Shown here piece by piece: positions 52,719 to 61,288 of a stretch of 64,000 bases of DNA. Below the pieces are notes generated by a model. The model worked only from the letters and a program-made list of their open reading frames with translations. It ran no database searches and had not been told where the DNA came from. How positions within the stretch are numbered: the first letter of the stretch is position 1; the number at the start of each line of letters is the position of its first letter. A program made the position numbers and the translations under genes. Origin of the DNA: JAJDAH01 sp964487605 (GTDB lineage Bacteria > Myxococcota_A > Polyangia > Polyangiales > Polyangiaceae); assembly GCA_964487605.1 (NCBI GenBank), contig CAZARU010000024.1, positions 1 through 64,000 on the forward strand. The letters are read 5' to 3'.

Positions 52719-53189
52719 TCAATCCGGCACCGCCGGGCGCAAGGAAACGACGCCGAGCAGCCGCCCGAGCGAGGCGTGGACCTCGACCTCGACACCGAAC
52801 ACCCGAAGGAGCGAGGCCGCGGCGCGCAGTGAAGCGAGATAGACGGCCGGCGCCTCCTCGGGCGGAATCAGGAAGGCGCGCGCCAGGCGTGGTCGGAGGG
52901 ACTTGGTCGTATCGACGAGAACGGGCCGCACCGCCGGGTCCCGACTCGTCATCTTCTGAAGGTCCAGGACCAGGATCAACGGACGCTCGCTCCCGAAGCG
53001 TCGATCGAGCGCGGCGAGCGCGGGGCCGGCGAGCCACTGGGCGTGCGGCAGAGCGAGACGAGCGCTGCGAGTGAGGCGGATGACCGCTCCGGGCGGATTG
53101 GTGAACCACGCCGCGACCTCGCCCTCGGGGCTCGTCAGGTGAGGCGCCGTGGTGAACGGCGCGTCGAGCGAGTTCGCCGGCGAACGCAC
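52719..53189 (-). CDS. Hypothetical protein, 156 aa
   Basis: No signal peptide. The centre resembles an alternating alpha/beta fold (VIRLTRSARLALPHAQWLAGPALAAL, PLILVLDLQKMTSRDPAVRPVLVDTTK, ARAFLIPPEEAPAVYLASL), similar in look to STAS/SpoIIAA-like proteins of myxobacteria. No catalytic residue is identifiable. The GTG at 53189 starts soon after the divergent TAXI gene's control region. It is 58 bp before the membrane-enzyme genes on the same strand and is the first gene of that run. Confidence 0.65.
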   Translation of the reverse strand: MRSPANSLDAPFTTAPHLTSPEGEVAAWFTNPPGAVIRLTRSARLALPHAQWLAGPALAALDRRFGSERPLILVLDLQKMTSRDPAVRPVLVDTTKSLRPRLARAFLIPPEEAPAVYLASLRAAASLLRVFGVEVEVHASLGRLLGVVSLRPAVPD

Positions 53190-53287
53190 GTCATCGACGG
53201 TTCCACCGCCCGCCGGGGACCACAAGCGCGAAGGACGACTCCCCCGCGTCCGCGACGGACACGTCGGTCCCGAGTAGAATCCCGCGG

Positions 53288-54568
53288 GTGAGGGCGTGGC
53301 ACCGGTGGAGCCTCGTGGGCGCGGCGACCCTCGTCGTCGTCGCTGCGCTCGGCTGGTTCGTCCACCTGCAGACCAGAACGCGCACGCTTCGCGTGGCCGC
53401 GGGCACTCGCAGCGGTGAGGGGCGAGTCTTCGCCGATGCCCTCGCCGTCGTCGTGAAGGCCCACGCACCCCGGCTCGTCCTCGAGCCCGTGGAGACGAAG
53501 GGTTCTGCGGAGAACGTCGAGTTGCTGGAGAGCGGGAACGTCGAGCTGGCCATCGCGCAGAACGACGTACGGACCTCGCCCACCGCGCGAACGGTCGCGT
53601 TCCTCTACCCGCAGCTCTTCCACCTGGTCGCCAAGAGCGACGGGCCGGTGCGGTCGGTCGCCGATCTGCGCGGCCGGCGCATCGGGACGCCGCCGGAGGG
53701 CGGTGGCTCGCACAGCTCGTTCCTCGCGCTGCTGAGCCACTACCGGATCGCGCCGAAGGATCTGACGGTCTCTCCCATGAAGTCGGACGACCTCGCGCGC
53801 GCCTTCCAGCGCGGTGAGCTCGACGCGATGTTCCGCGTCGATCGCATCGGCGACTCCGGCGTGTCCGGCGTGCTGGAGGGCGGGCACGGGAGGCTCGTCC
53901 CCATCGATCAAGCTGCCGCGATGCGCCTGCGCTTGCCGTACCTCGACGGACTCGTCATCCCGCGAGGCGCCTACTCCGCCAACCCGCCGGTTCCGGAGGA
54001 GGAGCTCCCCACCGTGGGCGTCCACACGGCGCTGCTCGCCCACACCGACCTGGACGCCGAGCTCGTCCGGCAGGTCGCGGAGCTGCTGTTCGACCATCGG
54101 ATGGAGCTCGTCGCCGCGACGCCTGCCGCAGCGCACGTGTCCGCCCCACCGCCCGACAGCCTCTCCATGGGGCTGCACGACGGGGCCAGGGCCTACTACG
54201 ACCGGGAGAAGCCCGGGTTCCTGGTCCTCTACGCGGAGGTCATCGCACTGCTGATGACGCTCGGTGGCATGGGCCTGAGCGTGCTCGTGGCCTTGCGTTC
54301 GCGCCTCACGTCCGGACGGAAGGAGCAGGCGGACCGACACCACCTCGACCTGGTTTCCCTCGTCGAGCAGATCGAGACCGCGACCGATCCGACGGTGCTC
54401 GCATCGATACGCGCGCAGCTCCTGGCGGTGTTCCGCCGCCTGGTCGAGGACCTGGACCAAGATCGAATGACCACGGACTCCTTCCAGGCGTTCGCCTTCA
54501 CGTTCGAGACGGCCATGACCGCACTCGAGCGCCGCGAGCGCCAGCTCTCACGAGAGGCACTCCGCTGA
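53288..54568 (+). CDS. TAXI-type solute-binding protein with C-terminal membrane anchor
   Basis: 426 residues. An N-terminal helix (LVGAATLVVVAALGWFV) is followed by a TAXI/TRAP substrate-binding domain: LRVAAGTRSGEGRVFADALAVVV, VETKGSAENVELLESGNVELAIAQND, VADLRGRRIGTPPEGGGSHSSF and AMFRVDRIGDSGV. A second hydrophobic segment (AEVIALLMTLGGMGLSVLVAL, about 315) and a basic helical tail follow. No DctM/Q-type permease is in the window, so it may act as a membrane-bound sensor. The GTG at 53288 is the only plausible start. Convergent with the MetE-like gene across a hairpin. Confidence 0.82.
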   Translation: MRAWHRWSLVGAATLVVVAALGWFVHLQTRTRTLRVAAGTRSGEGRVFADALAVVVKAHAPRLVLEPVETKGSAENVELLESGNVELAIAQNDVRTSPTARTVAFLYPQLFHLVAKSDGPVRSVADLRGRRIGTPPEGGGSHSSFLALLSHYRIAPKDLTVSPMKSDDLARAFQRGELDAMFRVDRIGDSGVSGVLEGGHGRLVPIDQAAAMRLRLPYLDGLVIPRGAYSANPPVPEEELPTVGVHTALLAHTDLDAELVRQVAELLFDHRMELVAATPAAAHVSAPPPDSLSMGLHDGARAYYDREKPGFLVLYAEVIALLMTLGGMGLSVLVALRSRLTSGRKEQADRHHLDLVSLVEQIETATDPTVLASIRAQLLAVFRRLVEDLDQDRMTTDSFQAFAFTFETAMTALERRERQLSREALR

Positions 54569-54578
54569 GCACCCCGAC

Positions 54579-54596
54579 GTTCTGAAGCGTCAGAAC
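54579..54596. terminator. Perfect hairpin between convergent genes
   Basis: GTTCTGA, loop AGCG, TCAGAAC: a perfect 7-bp stem in the 21-bp gap between the TAXI gene and the MetE-like gene. The right arm begins with the complement of the latter's stop codon. Short and without a T-run, but suitably placed for both. Confidence 0.45.
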
Positions 54597-55753
54597 AGCC
54601 GCGCCGTCGCCAGGGCCGCACCCTCCACGAGTGAACGGAGCTTTGCCCAGGCGATCTCCTCCACCACGGCGGTCGTCCCTGCAGACGACTCGAACCCGCA
54701 GTCAGTTCCCGCGCAGACACGACGGGGATCCCCCACGGCGCGGACGACGAGCGAGATGCGATCGGCCACCGCCTCGGGATGCTCGACGTAGTTCGACGTC
54801 GTGTCGATCACGCCGGCGACGAGCGTCGCGTTCGGCGGCAAGCAGCCCGTCTCGAACACTCGGTACTCGTGGCTGTGGCGCGGGTTGGCCATGGAGAGCA
54901 GGAACTGGGCGGCCCGGACCTTCGAGACCTCGGGCCAGACGTCGGCGAGCGCGACGTCGAGGTCGTGAGCCCCCTCGTAGTTCCCCCAACACACGTGCAG
55001 CCTGACCCGCTCCGGCGGGATGCCGTCCAGGGCTCCGTTGATGGCTCGGACCACGACGCGCACGAAGTCGAGGAACTCCGGCAACGACTTGTCCTGGAAG
55101 AGCGTGTGCCGCTCGAGCGCGAGGTCCGGGGCGTCGACCTGAAGCACGAACCCGCGCGCGACGATGGCCCGATACTCTCCGGCCAGGGCCTCGCCGAGCG
55201 CGCCCACGTAGGTCTCGAGGTCGTCGTAGTGGGCGTTCTCCATCGCGGCCGCCACGATGCCCGGGGACGGTGAAGTGACGAACGCGTCGGTGTAACGGCC
55301 GGCGTGAGGCCCGAGCAGCCGCTCGAGCTCGGAGAGTTCGGACTCGAGGGGCGCGAACGACTGGTACCGCACCTCTCCGATGGCCCGGGGCGCGGCCAGG
55401 AGGTCCACGCGCTCGCCGCCGCTCCGCTGCCGCTGAAGCTCGGCCAGGTAGCTCGGATAGCGCGCGAGATCCGCCATCGCGCGCCGCTCGCTGCGGCCAC
55501 CGAAGCCCGACATCCGGTGACGCAGGTGCGTGAAGAAGCTCTCACGAGCCACCTCTCCGTCGTTCACGACGGAGAGGCCGGTGGCGATCTGGCGCGCCAC
55601 CACGTCGGCGGCCGCGGCGCCCGAGAGGGCCACGAACTCCTCTTCGTCCACGACCTCGCCCCGGGCGCGGCGGGCGTGCAGGGCGGCCAGACGCCGCGGC
55701 CGCGGAAGGCTGCCGGCGTGCGTCGTGAGGATGCGATCCGCGGTGAGGGCCAC
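54590..55753 (-). CDS. MetE-like (cobalamin-independent methionine synthase C-terminal) protein
   Basis: 387 residues, cytosolic. TIM-barrel methyltransferase resembling the C-terminal half of MetE: ILTTHAGSLPRP (start of the MetE C-domain), VNDGEVARESFFTHL, LHVCWGNYEG (zinc His and Cys) and CAGTDCGFESS (second zinc Cys). Because it lacks the N-terminal half that binds tetrahydrofolate, it probably uses another methyl donor or substrate, as in the 5-methyltetrahydropteroyltriglutamate-homocysteine family 2 proteins and epoxyalkane:CoM transferases. The GTG at 55753 starts MALTADRIL; no SD seen. Confidence 0.85.
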   Translation of the reverse strand: MALTADRILTTHAGSLPRPRRLAALHARRARGEVVDEEEFVALSGAAAADVVARQIATGLSVVNDGEVARESFFTHLRHRMSGFGGRSERRAMADLARYPSYLAELQRQRSGGERVDLLAAPRAIGEVRYQSFAPLESELSELERLLGPHAGRYTDAFVTSPSPGIVAAAMENAHYDDLETYVGALGEALAGEYRAIVARGFVLQVDAPDLALERHTLFQDKSLPEFLDFVRVVVRAINGALDGIPPERVRLHVCWGNYEGAHDLDVALADVWPEVSKVRAAQFLLSMANPRHSHEYRVFETGCLPPNATLVAGVIDTTSNYVEHPEAVADRISLVVRAVGDPRRVCAGTDCGFESSAGTTAVVEEIAWAKLRSLVEGAALATARLF

Positions 55754-55858
55754 GAGGGTCGAAGTCGTCTAGCACGGCGCGTCGCTCGGGACCGGCGCGT
55801 CGCTCCCACGACCTGGGCGGGCGATCGCCCGACGAGACGCCCGGGAGCCGGGTACGCT

Positions 55859-56959
55859 GTGGGCGTGCGCACGTCCACGCTCGCCGCAGCCAGCATCGCG
55901 GCCGCCGCGCTCCCGGCGTTCATCGGAGTCGGTCTGGGATTCGCGCTCGCGGTGATGGACACGAGCGGCGACGCAGCAGCGACGCTCCTCGTCGCGGCCA
56001 TCGCAGCGTCGTCGGCGAGCGCGCTCGGGGGCACCGTGCTCGGGATCGCCGCGATCGTGTCGGCCGGCGAGAAGGAAGCGTCGAGCACGACGGGCATCGT
56101 CGGGCTCGTGCTCTCCCTCCTCTCGCTCGCCGCGGCCCTCGGCTCGGGCGCGCTGATCTTCATCGTCATCGCCGCGGGCAGCGGCCACGGGCGCCCCTTG
56201 CGCGTCGGCGGTGCGGTCGTTCCCACGCCTACACGCCTGCGACCACGCCGAACGCGCGGGGGTCGGGTCACGCCGCGCGTGCAGGTGGCCGGGCTGGGAT
56301 GGTCGCAGCGCGTGCGACTGGGGGCGAGCTGGCTCGCCGACGCTCGCCTGGAGCACGCAGCCGTCCACGCGTTTCGGCAGCTCGCCCGGGACCTGCGCGC
56401 CGTCGGAGCCCCAGCGTCGCTCGTTTCGGGGGCTCGGCGGGCCGCACGAGAGGAGGCGCGGCACACGCGTCGGTGCTTCGACGTGGCCAGCACCTACCTC
56501 GGCTTCGGCGTCGGCCCCGGACCGGTGAAGGTCCCGCCGCGCCGCGCGGTGACCCACGCCGAGCTCTTGGGTCGGCTGCTCGAAGAGAGCCTGACGGATG
56601 GGTGCATCGGGGAGGCGGCCGCGTCCGAGCTCGCGGGCATGGCGGCGCAGAGCACGCACGACCCGGCGATCCGCGCCGCCCTTCGCGAAATCGAGCGTGA
56701 CGAGGCGACGCACGCCGAACACGCGTGGGACGTGACCCTGTGGGCGCGCGCGGTGCTGGGCCACGGGGCGAGCTTCCACGAGGCGCGCGCGCTGGAACGG
56801 GCGCAGGCGACGCGCGAGGTGGCCGCCCCCTTCGACGATCTGGCGCGTCACGGACGCGCCACCTCCGCGCAGCAGGCGACGACCAGATCCCGGGTGATCG
56901 CCTCCACCCGTGCGCGTCTCCGCCGCGTGGCGAGTCGCGCGCCCCGGTTCTCGACGTGA
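55859..56959 (+). CDS. Membrane-anchored ferritin-like protein
   Basis: About 366 residues. Three hydrophobic helices (about 6-30, 40-70, 78-105) at the N-terminus, a Pro/Arg linker (about 115-145), then a four-helix ferritin-like domain: LEHAAVHAFRQLARDL, AREEARHTRRCFDVAS (ExxH), EESLTDGCIGEAAASEL and IERDEATHAEHAW (ExxH). The same Glu/His pattern occurs in the lipoprotein at 46867. A membrane-bound diiron redox or metal-handling role is inferred. GTG starts at 55859 and 55865 are both possible. Confidence 0.78.
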   Translation: MGVRTSTLAAASIAAAALPAFIGVGLGFALAVMDTSGDAAATLLVAAIAASSASALGGTVLGIAAIVSAGEKEASSTTGIVGLVLSLLSLAAALGSGALIFIVIAAGSGHGRPLRVGGAVVPTPTRLRPRRTRGGRVTPRVQVAGLGWSQRVRLGASWLADARLEHAAVHAFRQLARDLRAVGAPASLVSGARRAAREEARHTRRCFDVASTYLGFGVGPGPVKVPPRRAVTHAELLGRLLEESLTDGCIGEAAASELAGMAAQSTHDPAIRAALREIERDEATHAEHAWDVTLWARAVLGHGASFHEARALERAQATREVAAPFDDLARHGRATSAQQATTRSRVIASTRARLRRVASRAPRFST

Positions 56960-56990
56960 CGCGGGATGGCACGCTAGCCTCGCCAGCGCG

Positions 56991-58730
56991 ATGATGACCC
57001 CTGCCGAGCTCGCACCCGGCGTGACGTTCGCGGCCGACTTCCGCGTCGTGAGGCCTCTCTCCCGCGGCGGCATGGGGTCGGTGTACGTCGTCGATCAGCT
57101 CAGCACGGGAAGGCAGCGGGCGCTGAAGCTCATGCATCCCGATCTGGCACAGAGCCCCGAGCTGCGCAGGAGGTTCGAGCAGGAAGCGCGGGTGGGCGCG
57201 CGCATCGCGAGCGACCACGTCGTGGAGGTGATCGCGGCCGGCGTGGACGACGCGACCGCCATGCCGTGGCTCGCGATGGAGCTCCTCGACGGCGAGGATC
57301 TGGCCTCGGCGCTTTCGCGCCGCGGCACGCTCACCCTGGCCGAGGTGGCGGAGATCCTCTCCGGCCTGTGCCACGCGCTCGCCGCGGCGCACGACGCGGG
57401 GGTCGTCCATCGCGACCTGAAGCCCGAGAACGTGTTCCTCGCGACGTCCAGGTCGACCCGGGGGGCCGCCACCGTGAAGGTTCTCGACTTCGGCATCGCG
57501 AAGGTCGTCGCCGAAGCCAACACCGCCGCGACGGCCGCCGTAGGGACACCGCTCTACATGGCACCCGAGCAGACGACGGCAGGCGGCAGCGTCACCCCGG
57601 CGACGGACGTGTGGGCCGTCGGACTCATCGCCTTCCGGATGCTCACGGGTCACCCGTACTGGAGAGGCGGGAACATCGAACCCACGAACGCCATGGCCGT
57701 CCTGCGCGAGGTGGTCATGGACGACATGCCGAGCGCCTCCCGACGCGCGCAGGAGCTCGGGAGCACGGTGGAGCTGCCTCCGGGCTTCGATGCGTGGTTC
57801 GCGCGCGCGACGCAGCGTGAACCTTCGGCGCGGTACGGCGACGCCCGTGAGGCATTCAGGGCGTTCGCGGCGCTCGCCGGCGTGGCGCCCCTCGATGCGC
57901 CCGTACGAGCCGTCGGCCAGCCGCCGGGCCCCGTGACGCAGGGTGCTGCCATCTCGCCTTTCGAGGCGACGATGGCCGCGACGAGCGCAACGCCGTCTCC
58001 CCTCGTGGCGACGCACTCCGCGCCGGCTCGGGCGTCGTTGCCCGGCGGAGCCGGCAGGGTGCGCACCGCGGCCGGGATCGGCGCGCTGATCGTCGGCGCC
58101 GGCACGGCGGCATTCCTGTTGCTACGCCCGGGCGCACCGGCCACGTCGAGCGAGGCGCCCCGCGCGTCGGCACCGACGGCGAGCGCCGGCCCGGCGGCGC
58201 CGGAGCCCGCAGTCTCACCGAGGCTGCACATCTGCGAAGCGGCGCGCGGCGACGCCGGAAGCTACCGGAGCTGCCATCACCCCGATCGCGCGTGGTGCGA
58301 CGCGAAGGAGGAGTTCGTCGCGTGCTGCGGAAAGGGCCTCGTCCCGAGCGGGAGCAGCGGCGCGTGCATGTGTCCCCCCGGCGGCGCCATCGATCCCGAG
58401 CCCATCGCGGCGGGATGCCGGAAGGTGGACGGCCCGAGAGGGCTCGCCCGAGAGGTCGTGAGCGACGTGATTCGCGGCGGCTTCCCGCGAATGCGGCAGT
58501 GCTACGAGCGGGCGCTCGAGCAGAACGAGGTGCTGAAGGGCCGGATCGAACTGTGGCTCGAGGTGACCCCGTGGGGCGACGTGTTCACTGCCCGGATCCG
58601 TTCCTCGACGTTGCCGGACCCGGCCGCTCAGGAGTGCGCGCTCGCGGTGGTCCGCGCGCTGCGCTTTCCGCCGCTCGCCGGCGGCGGCGTCATGACCCTC
58701 GCCTATCCGATCACGTTCTCCCCGGAGTAG
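56991..58730 (+). CDS. Ser/Thr protein kinase with AgmX/PglI C-terminal domain
   Basis: 579 residues. Kinase: Gly loop SRGGMGSVY (24-32), Lys46, HRDLKPEN (140-147), DFG (166-168). A Pro/Ala/Ser linker and one transmembrane helix (GIGALIVGAGTAAFLLL, about 360-380) lead to a Cys-rich stretch (CEAARGDAGSYRSCHHP, CDAKEEFVACCGKG, CMCPPGG) and a C-terminal AgmX/PglI domain (VIRGGFPRMRQCYERALEQN, GRIELWLEVTPWGDV, CALAVVRALRFPPLAG). AgmX/PglI domains belong to gliding-motility complex proteins. A periplasmic motility-like sensor coupled to a cytosolic kinase is inferred. Confidence 0.9.
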   Translation: MMTPAELAPGVTFAADFRVVRPLSRGGMGSVYVVDQLSTGRQRALKLMHPDLAQSPELRRRFEQEARVGARIASDHVVEVIAAGVDDATAMPWLAMELLDGEDLASALSRRGTLTLAEVAEILSGLCHALAAAHDAGVVHRDLKPENVFLATSRSTRGAATVKVLDFGIAKVVAEANTAATAAVGTPLYMAPEQTTAGGSVTPATDVWAVGLIAFRMLTGHPYWRGGNIEPTNAMAVLREVVMDDMPSASRRAQELGSTVELPPGFDAWFARATQREPSARYGDAREAFRAFAALAGVAPLDAPVRAVGQPPGPVTQGAAISPFEATMAATSATPSPLVATHSAPARASLPGGAGRVRTAAGIGALIVGAGTAAFLLLRPGAPATSSEAPRASAPTASAGPAAPEPAVSPRLHICEAARGDAGSYRSCHHPDRAWCDAKEEFVACCGKGLVPSGSSGACMCPPGGAIDPEPIAAGCRKVDGPRGLAREVVSDVIRGGFPRMRQCYERALEQNEVLKGRIELWLEVTPWGDVFTARIRSSTLPDPAAQECALAVVRALRFPPLAGGGVMTLAYPITFSPE

Positions 58731-58760
58731 CGAAGCGACGGCTCTCCGCCCGCGACCGCG

Positions 58761-60032
58761 TCAGCCCGCCGAGCCCAGAAAGGCCCGCTCGATGCGCGCG
58801 TAGTCCACCTCCACGTCGAGGCGCGCGAGCACCGAATAGAAGCCGAACTGCAGCCGATTCATGAAGGCCATCCCCTTGGGAATGGGCACCACGCCGGAGT
58901 TCTTCTTCCACATGATCGCCTTCAGGTCCTGGGTGGCGCGGACCGCCGCCGCGACGTAGGGACGCGTGATGTGGAACGGCGAGGAGAACAGCGGCTGGAA
59001 CAGCTCGCGCGAGTACTCCACGACCGCCTTCTCGTAGGGGCCGCCCCGCGTTCCGAGCATCTCCTTCACGGCGCGCTCGAACTCCGGTTCGTCGCGGGCC
59101 ATGGCGGCTCGGTGCGCGCGGACGGCCGCGGAGCGGTGCGGCTCGCTGATGGGCTGCACGCAGCCGAAGTCGAGGAACGTGACGGTCCCGTCCTCGCCGA
59201 ACAGGTAGTTGCCGGGATGGGGGTCGGCGTTGAAGCGCCCCGCGACGAGGTTCCCCGTGAACACGAAGCGCCACAGGACCTCGGCGTACGCCCGCCGCTG
59301 ATCGGCGGCATCGTTCGCGACTTCGTCCAGGGCACGCCCACTCGCGAGGGCACTGGTGAGCACGCGGTGCCCCGAACGCTCCGCCACGACCTCTGGAACG
59401 CGAATGTGCGGATCACCGGCGAACATCCCGCGGAAGGTCGTCTGGTTCTCCGCTTCCAGCGTGTAGTCGAGCTCCTCGAGGATGCGCTCGACGACGTCCG
59501 CGAAGGCGACGTCCGCGCCCATGTTCCGGGGTCCCAGGAACGACATCACCTGTTGCAACGCCTTGCCGTTCGCAAGGTCGGCGCGCACGGCGTCGTCGAT
59601 TCCGGGGTGCTGCACCTTGACGGCGACCGCGCGAGCGTCGTGCAGGCGCGCGCGGTGAACCTGGCCGATGGAAGCGCTGGCGAAGGGGGTGTCGTCGAAC
59701 TCGGCGAAGAGGTCGTCGATCGGCGCGCGAAGTTCCTCCTCGATCACTCGACGGATGGCCGACGGCTCGCTCCGGGGCGCGGCCGCACGAAGGGCGCCGA
59801 GGGCCCGCTCGTACGCGGCGCGGTGCTCCTCGGGGACGAAGCCGTCCACGTAGCTGGCCATCTGACCGATCTTCGCCGCGAGCCCGCGGAGGTTCCCGAG
59901 CACGTCCGCGGCGTACTCTGCCGCGCCCGCACCGTCCTTGGACGCGAGCAGCGATGCACCCGTGCGCGCGCCGACCGCCGCGAGCCGCGCGAGGCGCGAG
60001 AGCCGACCGACGGGCAGCTTGGCGCCGGGCAT
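58761..60032 (-). CDS. ABC1/UbiB (AarF) family protein kinase-like
   Basis: 423 residues. ABC1 signatures: AAKIGQMASYVDGF (KxGQ motif), FASASIGQVHRARLHDARAVAVKVQHPGI (Ala-rich loop and Lys), ADPHPGNYLFGEDG (catalytic loop), FLDFGCVQ (DFG-like metal site). No transmembrane segment at the C-terminus. Family members (UbiB, ADCK) support quinone or lipid metabolism with ATPase activity. GC-rich codons as elsewhere. Convergent with the kinase gene at 58730. Confidence 0.9.
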   Translation of the reverse strand: MPGAKLPVGRLSRLARLAAVGARTGASLLASKDGAGAAEYAADVLGNLRGLAAKIGQMASYVDGFVPEEHRAAYERALGALRAAAPRSEPSAIRRVIEEELRAPIDDLFAEFDDTPFASASIGQVHRARLHDARAVAVKVQHPGIDDAVRADLANGKALQQVMSFLGPRNMGADVAFADVVERILEELDYTLEAENQTTFRGMFAGDPHIRVPEVVAERSGHRVLTSALASGRALDEVANDAADQRRAYAEVLWRFVFTGNLVAGRFNADPHPGNYLFGEDGTVTFLDFGCVQPISEPHRSAAVRAHRAAMARDEPEFERAVKEMLGTRGGPYEKAVVEYSRELFQPLFSSPFHITRPYVAAAVRATQDLKAIMWKKNSGVVPIPKGMAFMNRLQFGFYSVLARLDVEVDYARIERAFLGSAG

Positions 60033-60055
60033 GGGGGCGCTGGCTCGTCCCGCGG

Positions 60056-61231
60056 TCAGTTGGGGCGCACGTTCGCCCAGGACGACTCGTTCTCGAGCAG
60101 AGCGCGGATCCAGTCGGCGAGCACCACGCCACTGATGACCGGAGTGGTGAGATCGTTCATCAGCACGGTGTGGCCGCTGCCGGACAGGAAGAACACGCGC
60201 CAGTTCGGCAGGCCCGTCATCAGCGTGTCGGCGATGTGGTTGGTGCCCTCTTCGAGCCCGGCGCTGTCCAGACCCGCGTTCCCCATCTTGTAGAAGGACA
60301 GGATCACGTTGTCGCGCAGCGTGGCCACGAGGCCCATCCGGGAGCCCGGATACTGCTTCGACAGGCAACCGTAGATCTCGTGAACCGTCCCCACCGTGAC
60401 CTCGGGGCAAGCCGCAGGGAGGTTCTCGTCCATGGACCACGCGTCCTGCATCGTCATCTTCTGGAACGCCGGCGTCAGGTACTCGGGCGCCATGGCCGGT
60501 CCGGAGTCGTCGAGCAGCACCACGTCGGCTTCCGGGAAGGCGTCGGCGATGCGGGCGAAGTTGACGAGCGTTCCGAAGCCACCGGCGCTCGACCCGGTGA
60601 CGACGACCTGGGAGGCCTTGGGAAACTTCGCGACGATGCTCTGCAGGTACATCCCGAAGTTGTCGTAGCCGACGAACGCATTGTCCCCGGGGCCCGCGGG
60701 GTTCGAACCGGCGTGAACGTCGCCCGTGCAGTACGGGACGAAGATCAGGTTGTGGTCCGCGAAGGGATTCGAAGCGTCCCTCGAGAACATGCCGTCGCCG
60801 AGGCTCGACTGCGCCTCGAACGCCTCCTTGGGGAAGCCTTCGAGGAACACGGCGGTGGGGATGGTGCAGGTGAGCTCGTCCCAGCAGGCACCTCCACCCA
60901 TGAAGTGGATGGCGACCTTGTCGGAGCGATCCGTGAGGTTGACGCCGATGCCCGTCGGGGTCCCCTTCGCGCACTGCGACCCGGGGAAGGCCACCCACGC
61001 CCACGCGTCGTTGGGACCCTCGATGGGCACCACGGTGCCGCTTCCTCCGCTTCCGCCGCTGCTCCCGGCCGCGGTGCCGCCGCTACCGGACGCGGCCCCT
61101 TGCCCACCCGAGCCGGCGCTTCCGGCCGATCCGCCCTCGCCCCCCTCGCCCTCTCCGGAGGAGCCACATCCGAGAGCGAGAGCGGCCGCGAAGGTGGACA
61201 GGGCGAGGGCGAACGACGGGGGTGTGATCAC
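60056..61231 (-). CDS. Notum/pectin-acetylesterase-like lipoprotein
   Basis: 391 residues. Lipobox LG-Cys22, a Gly/Ser linker (about 23-65), then a carboxylesterase fold: HFMGGGACWDELTC (oxyanion Gly-rich, 109-122), VVVTGSSAGGFGTLVNFA (nucleophile elbow GSSAG, Ser215), LLDDSGPAM (acid candidate) and GSGHTVL (His). PAE/Notum family enzymes deacylate polysaccharides or protein-bound lipids. Secreted and lipid-anchored; likely O-deacetylation of envelope or environmental glycans. Two Cys pairs are compatible with the family's disulfides. Confidence 0.87.
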   Translation of the reverse strand: MITPPSFALALSTFAAALALGCGSSGEGEGGEGGSAGSAGSGGQGAASGSGGTAAGSSGGSGGSGTVVPIEGPNDAWAWVAFPGSQCAKGTPTGIGVNLTDRSDKVAIHFMGGGACWDELTCTIPTAVFLEGFPKEAFEAQSSLGDGMFSRDASNPFADHNLIFVPYCTGDVHAGSNPAGPGDNAFVGYDNFGMYLQSIVAKFPKASQVVVTGSSAGGFGTLVNFARIADAFPEADVVLLDDSGPAMAPEYLTPAFQKMTMQDAWSMDENLPAACPEVTVGTVHEIYGCLSKQYPGSRMGLVATLRDNVILSFYKMGNAGLDSAGLEEGTNHIADTLMTGLPNWRVFFLSGSGHTVLMNDLTTPVISGVVLADWIRALLENESSWANVRPN

Positions 61232-61288
61232 GCGCGAAGCCTAGGGGGTCGCGACGGCCGCGGCAAGGACCCCGGCTGCAGCGGTCGA

